A stretch of DNA of 64,000 nt, taken from assembly GCA_022749755.1 (NCBI GenBank), contig CM040452.1, positions 17,998,350-18,062,349 on the forward strand, in the 5' to 3' direction. The notes under the pieces were generated by a model. The model made no database searches and was not told the origin of the DNA. It saw only the letters and a list, made by a program, of their open reading frames with translations. Made by a program: the position numbers and the translations under genes. Of this stretch, positions 1 through 14,149 are shown one piece after another (position 1 is the first letter of the stretch; each line of letters opens with the position of its first letter). The DNA is from Azadirachta indica (taxonomy: Eukaryota > Streptophyta > Magnoliopsida > Sapindales > Meliaceae).

Positions 1-3000
1 AATTTAAATATTATCATTAAAATATAAAGTTTTTAATTAAACGACGTCGTCAAATTGATACAAACGATGTACACATGCCCGAGCACAGCACATGCACGTC
101 ACTTTAAATATTATTAGCCACGTTTAAGATTAAGATTAGGTTATGTTAGCTTGTTATAAATTTAAAGGGACTACGTATTTATAGTACAGTATTACTATAT
201 AACTTTGCGTTAATTAATTTCTCTTTTTAACTCTTATTGCTTTTGTACCAAGCTTCAAAAGTGCTTACTCTATTTAGTAAGTGCTTCTTTATAAGCGAAG
301 AAAGCTAACTCATATTGGTTCAACAATGATCCAAGAAAGCTGATAGGTTTTGTATTTGTAGCTTGATAAAAATTCAAACAAACAATTGTTATATAAATTA
401 ATTCGAGGTTTAGCCTTTTGTTATAAGCATAATAACAATTAGGGTGTTTTACCTATAATATAAATAATAAATAAGTAATAATAATGGGGGTACAATTTTA
501 CATACAAAACTTTCGCTTGCAAAGATTGGAATGATTTTAATTACAAACCTATAAAAGAATTACAGCCTTTGTCTCTACCAAGTGATAAAGTAAGAAGAAG
601 AAAAAAAAAAAAGAAATTGAGATTGAAAATATTTAAGATTATATTTGGATGACGAATGTCGAAATCAGAGGCTCTGTATATTTATGCAATGATTTCACTT
701 ACTGCAACCACCGCCAATGTATATATCCTCAATGACTCTTTAATTATCATCTCCAAAGGTTCATTCCATTTGCCACATGAAATGGCAACATGCAAAATCT
801 AGTTCCATTTTAATTGAAAATAAAAGATGGCAGCTAACATCAATAGCCAATCAGAAACGTGGCTTCAAATCTTAAAAATAAAAAATTAATAACTAATTTA
901 TTATAAAATTGTTCAATCGTTTATATAGAATGTTTCCAATAAAAAAAATGATTAATTTAATTAGTAGGATTTCTTTCAATGATAAGAAAATTTTGGTTTA
1001 AATTTATTTTTCATGAAAATTAAGTGAGAGATTATTTTATTCGTATAATATTTTACTTTTAATAAAATTATATATATATATATATATATAGTATAGATAG
1101 ATAGACAGATAAAGGATTGAAGTTGATCATACAAAAGAAAAGGGCGGAGCTAATGAAGGGTGGAGTAAATTTTGTGGATAAAATAACGTTACAACCCATA
1201 AAGATAGCTTTATCTTCTCTGTTCTTGCTTACTTTCTATTAACCTTTGATGATACTTAATTATTGCTAGCTTTACTTTTTTTCAAGACTTATTTTTATCC
1301 AACTTTCTTTTCCCGCTAATATTGTTTTATTAACGCTGCCGGCCAATGCACCGGCCAGCACCTAAACCAGTCATCGAGAAAGGCGGTCGGTGGTGCGCAT
1401 CGTTGCACCCTTTTAATTTTTAAAAGCAATTAAAATTTTAAAGCAAAACACGTGACTACAAATAAACAAGTTTTTGTATTAGCAGGTAATTTGATGAAAT
1501 GATCGGGGTATTTTCGGAATATTATTGCACGTGTGAATTTGAGTGCGCATGCAATTGATGTGCGGAGCGGACCACCACATGACGAGTTAGTTATTCTAAG
1601 CTCACAGGACTTTCATCATGTTTGGAACGTCAGTGGCTGGATCAATGTACACGTGTAGCTGAGTTGACTGATAGTTTCAATCTAATCGCCAAAATGTTTG
1701 ACTAATTTAAGAACTAGTCAATGACCATGGTACGTCACAGTCTCTGTCACCCCGAACCTAATTTGAATAAAAGTGAAACATTTATTTTTTGAAGAAAATT
1801 TTGCAGTTGGCTCCATTTTCAATGCCACTGTAACCACACGTGGCCATCAGCCGAAACAACCATCATCATCGTTGATTTATTTTTAAATTTTATGACATCA
1901 TTTTTTTAATTTTATTTCGGAGGTCACGGGAATTTAGCGTGCGCATATATATATATATATATATTTTAAGTTTTCAACGTGCTCTTTAATTTATTGACAT
2001 ATATCAAATATGTCATCATTTTATTAAAAATCATCATTTTTTCTTTAAATAATGATAATTGATTGTTAACTTTAACAAAATTTGGTAAAATAATTATTTT
2101 ACACTCATTTTAATTAAAAATAAAAAATTTTAGATCTATAACTACAGATAATAAAATGGGTGTGCTTGTCAGCGCACGAGACAACTCATTCTGTGAATAG
2201 TGCCAACACGGCACAATACTGTTCGCAGGCTAGACTAAAAAAAAAAGTTTAAGAATTGTGTCGTAAACAGTTATCATGTTATACCGTACCTAGAAAAAAA
2301 CCTACGAGCTACTGTTCTATTTGTAAATACTAAAAATTAGTTATTATTCATTATACATTATAACTATTTTATTATTTATGAGTACTATTTATATATACTA
2401 TACAATCTATATAGGCTATGGACCATGCTTAAGTTGTTTTCTAATGGGTCAGTATGGCATGACACACACTAACCGTATCATGGACTGAGATAAAGTTATT
2501 CATTTTATTATACGTGTCATATTGAGTCAGGTCAAAAGCCCACATGAACTTATTTTTCTTTGTTGGCACTATCTATTTGTCATTTTTATTTATAATATAA
2601 TGTTTGCGATGACGAAATGGTGGTACACCTGAGACAACCTTGGCATAGCCTTGTGCACACAGCCAGCACGTGGCTGCCAAGGTTGCCTTGGTGTAACCTC
2701 CAAAACTTAATTTTTTTTTTTTAAAGAAATTGTTGTAAATAAGAAAAAAGAAAAAAGAAAAAAATTAATAAAATATCTTTTTTACCTTTAATGGTATTAA
2801 AGTAAATAGTAAGTTATCGCCAAATGGTAGTAAAGTGATGAGTTTTAATAAATTAGGTGTATATTTGATATATATCAATAAGTTAAAGGATATGACTGAA
2901 AATAACACTAAAATTAATATAGAGTTTTTATCTTATGAATTATTGTGAATTGGACATTACAGATTATTATCGTATTTAATAAAGCAATAATTCTCTATCA

Positions 3001-3950
3001 ACAATACATATTTTCTTTTTGGAATTATGATAATTGACCTTGGATTTTCATTTATAATAACACAGGTAGCACGGTTAGATGATACGTTTTACAATTAAGA
3101 TTTTTAATAATTTGTTGTTAGATATATGCAAACTTTTCAAGTCCCACGTAACCAAATAGAGGAGAATAAATTAACTCTTTGGATGTAAATTTGTGTAAAA
3201 AATTTTAGAATTAACAAGCATCACTATTTTCAAATAATCATGAAAACCCATTTTTTCTTTTAAAAAAATATTATTAGAATTTTTAAGTTTATTATCGAGT
3301 GTCTTTTTAGATATTAAAATACTAAAATGTGATTTAAATTTATAAATTTCATTCTAATTCATCTAGGAAGAGTTTACATATAATTTTTTTTTTTTTTCAA
3401 ACACAATTTGTGTAAAGCATGATAATAATAAATAAGAAGTTCAAGAAATGTGTTTTTATTTTAATTATTAATTTTGAGTAAAACGATCGAGATTTTTTAC
3501 AAGTTTTACTAAATTTTGAAAAAATATGTTTAATATTTTATACTTTTAACTTGAAATGGATAAAAATCAAGTAATTCAATTTTAAGAAATTATTAAATTT
3601 TCTTCAAACTCTTCTAAACTATTTATTTCATGTGTTAAAACTTATTTTGTACGTCTACATTTGTTCTTTCAATACTATTACCACCACCGATTCTATTGCT
3701 ACTATAAACAAAAAATTAGATGGATGTTTTACAAGGTTTACAAAGTAATTGACTATTTCTCAAATTTCTTGAACTTTGTAAAATTTCTTTGGAAAATAGG
3801 GTAAAAATTTAGCCTAAAACTTTTCACCTGTCTCTTTTGCAATTGTGGTGGACTTACAGAATACATCTTCATCAGCACTCACTATTCACTAATAGACCAC
3901 ATACATGAACACACACACATACATACATGTAATGGGCATAACATAACATA
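1..3950. other. AT-rich intergenic region upstream of the SAPS gene
   Basis: I see no coding exon here. The stretch is AT-rich, with (TA)n tracts at 1069-1090 and about 1945-1964 and many A/T homopolymers. A GC-richer patch at about 1335-1410 has short GGCC-containing inverted motifs. A CACGTG G-box core lies near 1450. A long imperfect hairpin at 2619-2701 is listed separately. At about 2195-2240 the text around GAATAGTGCC and GGCACAATACTGTTC is a weak inverted repeat, as seen in decayed foldback transposons. No transposase, LTR pair or tRNA gene was recognised. Confidence 0.6.
2619..2701. repeat. Long imperfect inverted repeat (hairpin), MITE- or foldback-like
   Basis: The left arm (2619-2650) and right arm (2672-2701) are reverse complements over about 30 bp with a few mismatches. 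They share an uninterrupted core AACCTTGGCA / TGCCAAGGTT, and a 21-bp loop separates them. The hairpin is GC-richer than its flanks and is followed by a poly-T run. It could be a foldback or MITE remnant, or the stem of a small-RNA precursor. No family was recognised. Confidence 0.6.
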
Positions 3951-4087
3951 AAAATTGTTGTTGTGAAATCCGGAGTACCCCGTCTGTACTTTTCCGCCTC
4001 TCCATCAGCACAGCATTAGGCAAATTAGCAATTAGCCTCTCTTCTATTTTTATTTTCGTCGCTCCCAGTTGCTACGAATTTTTTGGA

Positions 4088-4166
4088 CTCTCTCTCTCTC
4101 TCTCTCTCTTTCTCTCCATCTCGATCTTCCGGCTTTCGATCTGGCAGTCTCCTAAAATTAGGGTTT
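4088..4166 (+). promoter_or_regulatory. CT-rich leader and telo-box upstream of the SAPS start codon
   Basis: A run of TC dinucleotides (about 4089-4110) is followed at 4158-4166 by TTAGGGTTT, the reverse complement of the plant telo-box AAACCCTAA. Both are common near transcription starts of housekeeping plant genes. They lie 160-240 bp before the ATG at 4326, so this is probably the proximal promoter or 5' UTR. The exact transcription start cannot be read from sequence alone. Confidence 0.55.
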
Positions 4167-4325
4167 CGCAGCTCTGCCAATCTATTATTCTTCCTCCCTG
4201 GAATCTAGCTTTTTCTCTGTTCTTTTCAAAATACCTAGATTTGCTCGCCCTTTTAGCGCTTACAGATCTGCGCCGCTCTTGCTTCCATCTCTGTTGAATC
4301 TCTTGTATACTTCTCTTTCGTCATC

Positions 4326-7300
4326 ATGTTTTGGAAGCTCACAGCTCTGTCCGCCTCCTCTCCTGTAAGTCAATTTACGCCCAATTTCATTTCACTTATG
4401 GGTTGATTATTATGAATTCAAGCATGTGAACCTGCTAATTAGGTGCTTATTCTACGTTGTTTTTGAATTTTCGATGTTAATCAGAAGAAAACATGGATTA
4501 ACTGGTTTTATCTGTTTAAATACACTCGTGTAAGCATCAAAAGTTTTGTTTCTTAAATGACAATTGATATAGTTGATATCATTTATTGAGCAATTAGTTA
4601 CTGTTTGAGCACGTTGATAACGTCCACTAGCATTTGCTTCCGACTGATCGATAATATTGTAGTAGCTTATTACTAATTTTTATTTATTAAAGTTTTGTTG
4701 TGGACTGAACATCGCCTGGGCTTTGTTTTGCTTTGTAATGCTGGCATTTTATACTTGCACGTTTGCTTAGTATATGGTGGAAAGAAGTATTGAAAACTTG
4801 GCTCATGTACTTCTTATTGCTCATTTGTTTCCAATTACCTATCAATCACACTGTTCTATGAGTTTTTATCCATATTGTAAGTGAGCATCAGAAACTGAGA
4901 TGGTTATCACTGTTGGTTGATAAAAATTGCCGATTCTGTTGTGGTTCATGCGTCCTAACCTTTTTGTTTATTTTTTCTTTTCCTTTTCTTTTAGGTGGAA
5001 TCAGTATTAGACAAAGAAAATTATACTTTGGAAGAGCTGCTGGACGAGGAAGAGATAATCCAAGAATGCAAAGCTTTAAACAGTCGTCTTATCAATTTGT
5101 AATTTCTTTTCTATGTTCAGGCTGACATTGACTTTTCATCTTTCACAAATATTCCGTATTCTTTATATGGGTTTCATTGCCTATTATACAATTTACTTGA
5201 AGTTGGTTTGCTGGTATGAACTGTACAAATTTTAGACTGTTCAATGGAGGAGTAGATCTTGACGATGAATAATCATTATGTATTGTTACATGTAGTTTAC
5301 GAGATAGAGCCCAAGTGGAGCAGTTGTTGCGGTATATAGTTGAAGAAGCTCCAGAGGATGCTGAAAGCAAACGGGCATTCAAGTATGTTACGCTGACTCG
5401 AGTGAAAGTGAGCTTCTTCATGTTTATCTTGTTTTATAACTTATCTGAGGCAAATTTCTTTTGTGATGTTTAGGTTTCCCTTCATTGCTTGTGAGATATT
5501 TACATGCGAAATTGATGTTATTCTTAAGACTTTGGTAGAGGAAGAGGAGGTATGACTTGCTTTCTTTGTACTGGATCATTTATTGCCTGGGATTGCTGAA
5601 GTTGATGTGGCACTGGCTCATGGATATGATTTTATTTGCTTTTTCTTGCTATTGCAGCTGATGAACTTACTTTTCTCCTTCTTGGAACCAAACCGTCCTC
5701 ATAGTGCCTTGCTGGCTGGGTATTTCAGCAAGGTAGTTGTCATTAATTTTGTATTACAGGATGTTTCGTGGCCAGTTTTTTTCTTACTTGTGCTCGGCTT
5801 CTTTTTCCTTTTTCTTGATCAATGCTATTTGGCATGGCATTTTAGGTTGTCGTGTGCCTTATGTTGCGGAAGACAGTACCACTTATGAACTATGTTCAAG
5901 TAAGTAATGATTTTTGATTTATGTTGAAGATATTCTCACAACTTCTTTTAATTGAGTGGTCTTTTGCTAGGTTTTTGATGATGCTGCTTATTGAAAGTTC
6001 TGTTTTTTGATCCATTGCTTTGAATTCTGCCATGTTTCTGCCTTTGTCCAACTTTAAGTTAGCTCTAGATATTTTAGTTTGGGCCTTTATTTGAGCATTG
6101 ACCATGGACTGATTCTGGTAACATTTCACTACATTCTTACAATGCTTTTCTTCTGTTGGCAGCATTTTACGCATGGCATATTCATACTAGTTAATCAGGA
6201 ACCTTTTGCTTTAGTTGCCACTGGGGATCATGCCTCTGCTCTTAGCTTGTTTGTCTGAAATATCTTTTTTTGAAATATTTTTACTGAAATGGATAAATTA
6301 GATAATTGCCTTGCTCTCAGTTTAAATATTTAAGAGAAAGAGTCTTAGAAAATTATTTCTTAATTACAATGTAAATAATAACGGTGTCAATACTTTGGCG
6401 AGCTCTGAATTATTTCTTTGTATTGAGTGTAGGATAAGGACATAAGATATGCACGGTGGCATTTCTTTTTTTACATTAGGATTATGCTTGTTCGGTCTCT
6501 ATTTTTTGTGAAGTGTGGCTGATACGTTGGTGTTTCTCTCATATGTTCTACAAAACTATTTTGACTTATGGTCATTTGATCTTTAACAGGTCCATCCAGA
6601 TGTTTTTCGCCAACTGGTTGATTTGATTGGGATCACCTCCATCATGGAGGTAGGCAGTTGAGATTTCAGTTTCCATTTTAAATTTTGAGCTCAATGGTGA
6701 TTTCTGTGTTAAAGATATTTGTTTGTATAATATGTGCAGTTGAGATTCAATTTGTAATGAGCTCTTTCTGCAGGTCTTGGTTCGGCTGGTAGGTGCTGAT
6801 GATCATGTGTATCCCAATTTTATGGACGTGATGCAGTGGCTGGCTGACAGCAATTTGCTTGAAATGATTGTGGATAAATTGAGTCCTAATGTAAGTAAAA
6901 TTTGTACCGTCTCCTGTCAAAAAATTTTACAATACTTAGTCGTTGTCAGTGTGGCTTGAACATGTAGAGTACATAGGTGCTAATATTATATCTGCCATTG
7001 TAGTTGCCAGAATCTGGTAAGTGAATGCCCATGAATTTTTTTAAGGCAAATTCAAAAGACCAGGGCAAGGATACCTTTATCCCTTGTATTAGAAATGTTA
7101 TTGCATCTGTAAATGTACTGAAAATCAAAATTGCTAAAATGTGCTCAATGGTTTTGAATGATGGCTTTGTTATCTCTTTTCATGGTGCTCCCATTGGTTT
7201 TATCTGGAATAGATCTTCTTTTTGACTGTAGCCATATCTTTGCATGTATATGGAGTCACAAAGCCTGGTTCATTACATTATACTTCATATTTTAGTTGGA

Positions 7301-10300
7301 TTGCATTTTCTCGTCCCTTGTTTTCCTTTACTTCCCAGAGGAAGAGCTAAAAATTTTTCTGAGCAAATAGTTAAAGAATTACCGGAATAGGGAGTCCTTA
7401 AATTAGAAACAAATAGTTGTTGATGAATCATATAATTTTAAATGATTGGCAAAGTTTTCATTGATAATCATAAAGTCTTACATATTTTTGGTGGATTAAC
7501 AAATTTTCCTATGGTTCAGAGCCCACCAGAAGTTCATGCTAATGCAGCAGAAACTCTATGTGCAATAACTCGAAACGCCCCATCAGCCTTGGCCACAAAA
7601 CTATCTAGTCCAAGGTATGCAAGAATTTTATTACCTCATCTTTTTTGAGTGCTTTGTTATACAATCAAATCACAATGTCTTTGTCCCCCACTTTCATCTG
7701 TGTTTGTAAGTGGTTCTGCTATTTGCTTTCTTATGCAGTTTCGTTGCAAGGATATTTAGTCATGCATTGGAGGATTCACATTCGAAATCTGGCCTTGTCA
7801 ACTCACTTTCTGTGTGTATATCTTTGTTGGATCCAAAAAGATCAGCAGTTTCGTCTCCTTTGATGCACTCTTTTCGGGGTCAACATATGTATGAATCTCC
7901 AATCCCTGTAAATCCGGAGACGATTTTTGCCATGCTGCCTAAACTTTGTGAGTGAATTGTAAAAATTGCTGTTATGTTCTCAAATGGTGGAACTGTGTGC
8001 ATTTCTAATATATGTCTGAATTTCCTTTGATATCCATGAGAATGAAGATTGTTCATCTTGTTGTGCAGGCGACTTGCTTATGCTTCTGAATGTGTCATCT
8101 GATGAGAAGGTTTTGCCAACGACATATGGAGAATTGAGGCCGCCTCTAGGGAAGCATCGCCTAAAGGTTGGTTTTGTAAATTTATCATACATGTGTATAC
8201 AAGACATGTAGGACCGAAAATATTCTTTGCAGAATTTTTGAGAGTGATAAACTAATAAATTGGATGTTATTATTCTAAAATGCTGTCAATTTGCCAAAGC
8301 AACTGAGAAGAAGGCTCTTGCATTTTGTCTGGTGTTTGTAGAAAGTGCTTGTCACCAAGTTGAAGATGTAGTTTGATTGGAAAACATTATTTTTTTCTCA
8401 TGGTTCTCCAAATTATTTTAACTAATTTAATTAACTTCAGATTGTGGAGTTCATTGCTGTGCTAATGAGGACTAGCAATGAAGCTGCAGAGAAGGAGTTG
8501 GTTGACTCTGGAACCATTCAAAGAGTTCTTGATCTCTTCTTTGAGTAAGCTTTTACTTTATTTTATGATTTTGAGCATGGAAGTGACTAATTCAAGTTGT
8601 CATCTAGGAAGCTTATCTTGTACTCAAGAGGGATGTTGTTTTTTTTTCTGTTTGTTTGATTGAAACATTTATGGTTGGTGCTATTGGTATTAATGCAGGT
8701 ACCCATACAATAATGCATTGCATCACCATGTGGAAAGTATTTTATTTTCTTGTTTGGAAAGCAAGAGTGATGCCATGGTGGATCATCTTCTTCGGGAATG
8801 TGATTTGATTGGAAAGATTCTCCAAACTGATAAAAATCCCATTCTCTCTGCGGAGTCTGATAAGGTGGATAAATGTCTTGATCTGTTAGACAAATTTTGA
8901 TGCATTATCAATTATTTCTTTCAGAATTGTAATGCCATGGGAAACATGATAGTTGCTGTGAATTTCATATTTAAATATCTATATGATTTTTCAAACTAAA
9001 TGTTTGAGAAGGAGAAGAAATGAAGAAGTGATAGGTACGAAAAGCTGTATCTATGCACTTTATCTATATATAATTTTTTTATTAAACCAGGGAAATGAAA
9101 TATTATTCATGAAGCATAGGTTTTCTGAAGTAGCTTACTAATAACATTGATAATTATATATGTTTCTTTTTCCTGTTGACTAAAAAGAACTGTGATAATT
9201 TGGAAATTTCCCTGCATTTGCAGCCAACTTTACCTGCTTGTGGAAAGCGAGCACCTCGGGCAGGAAACCTTGGACACATTACAAGGATTTCAAATAAGCT
9301 TGTTCAATTAGGCAGCAACAATAGCCGCATTCAGGCATGTCTTCAGGTGGGTAACAGGGTCTGACAATTGTATGGTAATTAATCAAATTACAGTTGTCTG
9401 GCTGCTCAAAGTTATCATTCTTACTGAATAAATGCTGCAGTCCATTTATTCTTGCCTATTACAATATTGCTGAAGAAATAAATTTAGACAAACTCTTAAG
9501 TCTTCTTTAAAATCCTTCAAATAAAATCTTTCTTCACTTCAGTGAGTATGCATGTGGATGATGAAATGCTTTTGTAGCTGTATCTTTATCTCCAAGCGTT
9601 ATTGTCACTTCATAAGATGCAGAATTTCATAGAATTGAAAGTTGTTTCCTATATCTATATTTTCTGATAAATGTATCTATATATTTTCTAATGCTGTGTG
9701 AATTCATTTGTTTCCTATAGGAAAACAGCGAGTGGAATATGTGGCAGGCTAATGTCTTGCAGGACCGTAATGCGGTTGAAAATGTTTACCGATGGGCATG
9801 CGGGTATTTCCTACTTCATATTTGCCATGCATTGCACATTAAGTAGGGAATGTTTCCATTTGTAATTCTTAATCGTGCTGCTGCGATAGCACATCACTGC
9901 TATGGGAGACAGGCATGAAACATCATAGGTTTTGCGAGAATTTCTTTTTATAATTATTATAATAAAATGTCTTCCATTTCTTGTAATATGCAGGCGCCCA
10001 ACAGCATTGCAAGATAGGACGAGGGATAGTGATGATGACGACCTCCATGACAGAGATTATGACGTTGCAGCTCTTGCGAATAACTTAAGTCAAGCTTTTA
10101 GATACAAAATATATGGGAATGAGGATACTGAAGAGGTATACATGGATCTACTAACAATTTTGCATCTCATGCCTTTTTTTACTGTAGTTGCTGATTTGTG
10201 ATTCTGTCATCCTCATTGCAGGACCATGGAGCTCTCGATCGGGATGATGAGGTAATAATTTTAGTGTTTTCTTTAGGTCATTGCATTTGTCGGTATGGAA

Positions 10301-12140
10301 GTTAACTGGTTTTTTAATCGTTAGATTAGGATGAGTAAGCTGAGGTAATTCTAAAATTGTGGATAAACTAGAACTTTTTTGAATTATCTCCTGAGATGAA
10401 ATCCAATACTAATTTGCTTCATGATGTTCAGGATGTATACTTCGATGATGAATCTGCCGAAGTTGTAATATCATCCCTGAGGCTTGGCGATGACCAAGGA
10501 AGGTAAGTTTCAAGACATTGTGACATTATAAGTGTAAATGGTTGATTTGGTCTACAAGCTTTTACTCGCAAGAAGAGTAAATAGTGTGGACAGAAAAGAT
10601 AAATTTTTATTTTCATTAGTATGCAATATTTTGATGCTACTATAAAAAATGCGTAGAGAAAATAGATTGACATTTTCATGAATGACTAGTCTCAATGTTT
10701 GAACCTCAAGGCCCTCTTCCAAAAACACTACAAAGAGGTGGTTAACTTCATATTGAGTGTAATCTTGATCCTAACATATGTAGTTCCTCTTGTGGAGATT
10801 CTGAGTTAGACATGAAATTCCTTGATTTTTAGACTCCAGCATTATCTCAGCTTTCGCAGAGTTAGGTCATCTTTTCTGTTTTCAGTATCTGGGTACAGCT
10901 TGGTAGGCATGCCCCCTTTTCATTTTCCTCACTATGTGGGAATAAGGAAACGCCAAAGTGAAAATGCAACATATATGAGTATGCCCTTCATTGCCAAGAT
11001 AGTCAAGGCTTTGTGGTGTGTGTTTGTTATTTAATTCTGGGAGCTGCAAGCTGTGTCTAATTATTTTTAAGGGACATGGAGTCATGAAAGTGTCAAATTC
11101 TCATTCATTGAAATATTTTATACTTTAACTGATGCTTATAATGGAAGATTTCATTTTATAGGTATGCCCTGAGTTTGTGATTGCAGGAACACTTTGATTT
11201 AAAAAACGTTTGTGGAAGTTGGTCTAGCTTAATGTGCTGGGGATATTTGTTTCTTTTGTTTGATTAGTTATCTTGCAGGAATGATGATAAATTTTTAATG
11301 CTTTCTTATTGCAGCAGTCTATTCACAAATTCAAACTGGTTTGCGTTCCAAGACGACAGAATTGGTAGTGCACCTGTGAGCACATCACCCTCGGAGATGA
11401 TGGACGAGATAAACTTAAATGGAACTGCAAATGGTGGTAACAGCAGCAGTGATGATGAAGTTGTCGTTGGAGAGGATGATGAGTTGACTGAAAGCAAAGA
11501 TTCTGTCAACGGCACATCCACTTCTAACACAAGCTATTTGAACACATTTTCTGGGAGTGGCAGTGTGGATTTAAATCCTCAAAATGAGAAGGCAAATGCT
11601 TCTCATGATATGGGCTTCTTCAGGTTTGACACACCGGACAATTTAGATTTATTTGCAGGTAGGCCTTTACCAGATTGGGAGGGATGGGGAGGATCATTAG
11701 ATTTACAAGTTGGTGGGTCAAGCCTGAATCCGTTTGTTGATCATGATATTCCTGATGTTGACCCTGCGAGTCATAGCGAGGCAGTGACTTCTGATGCCAG
11801 TTCACCGTCAAGTGTAGAATCTACACTTCCAAATGGTTCCTCGCCATCCATGGATTCTAATGATGGATCAGTGAGCAGTGACGGGGGTCAAAGATCTGCT
11901 GCAGTGCCATCATTGTTTGAAGAGGATGTTGAATTTGTGGGCGTAGAATTGGAAGGTACAGAGAAAGCAATGGAACAGGCTCTGAAAGAGGGAATAGTTG
12001 GGGAAGCCGGGCCCTTAAAGAGGAACGTTATCCCAAAGGTGCCAGAAAAGGAGAATCCCGATGAAGGTGGGGCTGGAATGAAGGAGTTCAATGATGCAAA
12101 CTACTGGAGAGTTGATCAAGAGGTAGCAGTGCTTGAGTGA
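4326..12140 (+). CDS. SAPS-domain protein, PP6 (SIT4-associated) phosphatase regulatory subunit
   Basis: The predicted protein has 852 residues from 19 coding exons: 4326-4364, 4995-5098, 5296-5382, 5474-5549, 5658-5732, 5846-5899, 6590-6649, 6774-6890, 7520-7614, 7739-7947, 8069-8166, 8441-8544, 8699-8864, 9224-9346, 9721-9803, 9994-10135, 10222-10251, 10432-10502 and 11315-12140. All joins keep frame and use GT-AG sites. The start MFWKLTALSASSP and the conserved helical body identify the SAPS family. These proteins bind the catalytic subunit of PP6/Sit4-type Ser/Thr phosphatases and help set its targets. In plants, PP6 complexes act on PIN auxin carriers and light signalling; that is family knowledge. 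The last exon encodes an acidic, Ser/Asn/Asp-rich, probably disordered tail. Length matches the family's roughly 800 residues. The last acceptor is a NAGNAG, so 11315 or 11318 may be used. Confidence 0.93.
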
Positions 12141-13349
12141 TGATGGGTTGTGGATCCTGTTTAAGTTGGATGTTCATGAAAGTTGGATCCTAGAACCACA
12201 TCATTTTTGGTTGACAAGGGTTTGTGCAACAAATGCCTCCTGTACAGTATATTTTTGTTTGCAGATGGGAACTGAACCGTAGGTTGTGTCATTGTTGTTA
12301 CTTCTATTAGTTATTGTTACTCTTATTGTTGTTTATTATTTAAGGTTTTGTTTTATTGTTACTGATTTAGTGTTGGATGTGCCATGTTCCTCGTATTTAT
12401 ATTTTTACGGCTGGAAATCATTTTTGTTTCCTTGTTGTTTCTAATGCAGGATTAGCTTCTAACTGTTTTCGAATATCTACTATTGCAGTCCGGATCTTGA
12501 ATCTACAATTGCTTTTCTTGTTGTTGCCTCGGGTCAATGTTTCCTTTGATTATCTTTTTATCAAGAGGGAAGAGTAGGAACGTATTTGCTATACAACTAC
12601 TTTAGGAATTGCTGTGTTTTTTTTTAATTTCGAAAGTATAATCATTAAAGTGTTTGTAATTATCTAATTACCAAATTTTGACGGTTTAGTATATTTAGTT
12701 ACTTATCTTCGATGAAATCACTAAAGAAGCATAAATGTCTTAAATCTAAATAAAATATTTGTTCGAGCGGATGCATGCGAATTCTAAAATTATATGATGT
12801 TTACAATGTTCTTGTTACGCGTCTCAAACTATTTATGTTTATTATTTCTTTAGGAACATAAGACATTTAACAATGTTAAATGTATAAAATTTTAAATATA
12901 ATTATTCCCTAGATTTTTGGTAATGATTATAATTAAAATTTTTTTTTTTCCAAATATAGGTAACGAACTCGTTTCTATCGTCGATGACATACGTATGTTT
13001 CAATCCGACTATGAAATGCTATTCCATTTGTCAATTGTATTCCTCTTTTTCTGTTTTTAACGTTAATTATCGAGAATGAATTCTTAAAATTTGCATATGT
13101 AGACATCTCCATGACCTAGCTACTACAACCACGTGTACTCCACTGATTGGTCATGACAAAAATCCTTGATTCTTCACGGAAAAGACAACCGATTACACGA
13201 AGCTTCCGGAACAGCCCAGTAACGCGTCAAAATTCCGTGGCCGGCAAGAAATCATGTATTTGTTGACATTCGCTCATAAGCTCCCCTGAGTCTTCATTCA
13301 GAAAACTCTGATTGTGATTTGTGGTTGAGTTAGAATTAAATCATCAAGG
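12141..13349. other. SAPS 3' UTR and UBL5 upstream region
   Basis: The first few hundred bases after the SAPS stop are T-rich and probably 3' UTR. The rest is AT-rich spacer. From about 13100 the sequence becomes GC-richer, with CACGTG near 13131 and ACTTCCGGAA-like text at 13200; it runs into the UBL5 leader. No extra coding exon is seen. Confidence 0.55.
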
Positions 13350-13571
13350 ATGATAGAGGTAGTGTTGAACGACAGACTGGGTAAGAAGGTACGGGTGAAA
13401 TGCAACGAAGATGACACCATCGGCGACCTGAAGAAGCTGGTGGCAGCTCAGACGGGGACCCGAGCCGATAAAATCAGAATCCAGAAGTGGTATACTATTT
13501 ACAAGGACCATATCACCCTCAAGGACTATGAGATCCACGATGGCATGGGCCTCGAACTTTATTACAACTGA
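13350..13571 (+). CDS. UBL5: Ubiquitin-like protein 5 (UBL5/Hub1)
   Basis: A single uninterrupted 73-codon reading frame begins [19 protein letters not shown] and ends LELYYN. That is the full length of the very conserved UBL5/Hub1 family. The protein has a beta-grasp ubiquitin fold. It lacks the C-terminal Gly-Gly needed for conjugation and ends in the diagnostic double tyrosine (residues 71-72) plus one residue. In yeast and animals it binds spliceosome factors (Snu66/SART1-type HIND motifs) non-covalently and affects splice-site choice; a nuclear role in plants is inferred. The coding region has no intron and is GC-richer than its surroundings. A leader or 3' UTR intron is possible but not shown by the coding sequence. 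Confidence 0.96.
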   Translation: MIEVVLNDRLGKKVRVKCNEDDTIGDLKKLVAAQTGTRADKIRIQKWYTIYKDHITLKDYEIHDGMGLELYYN

Positions 13572-14149
13572 ACATTAATAATTTGTACGTTCACCTCTTT
13601 TGCTTCCTTTTTTTCTGTTAAATTTTTTATTTTTGTGAATCATATAATTATGCACGAACTATGAAACACTAATGTTGCCCGATCAATCTGTGAATATCGT
13701 GCTGAGTCTTATAATTGCTATGGAAACTTAGAAAATTGATTTTTTTGAGATAATTACGTACGCATTGCCGAGTTTAGTTGGTTAAGTTTTATTCCAAGAT
13801 TTCGGATTGGAAAATAGGCAGAAACCTTGTTAATTAATTTTATAAAATCTTGAGGAGTTGTTTGACGAATTCTAGGGATGTTCACGGTATTTTTAAAATG
13901 AACATTTGAGCCAAATCTCATTTCTCGTTTAATCTGGGAAAGATTCAGTCACTCTTAATATTATTTGTTTGTATGCGTTTTTTTTTTTTTTTTTCATTAT
14001 GATTACTATAATGTGTGCATGATAGGTTGGTGATGTTGAATAATTTTGTATGTGACAGTTTGTATTTTGCTTGGTAAAAGTTGCTTCATGCTGCAATGCG
14101 GATGCTATTAAGTAAATGAATGTGAACGGAAGCCCTTAGACAAAAAGAA

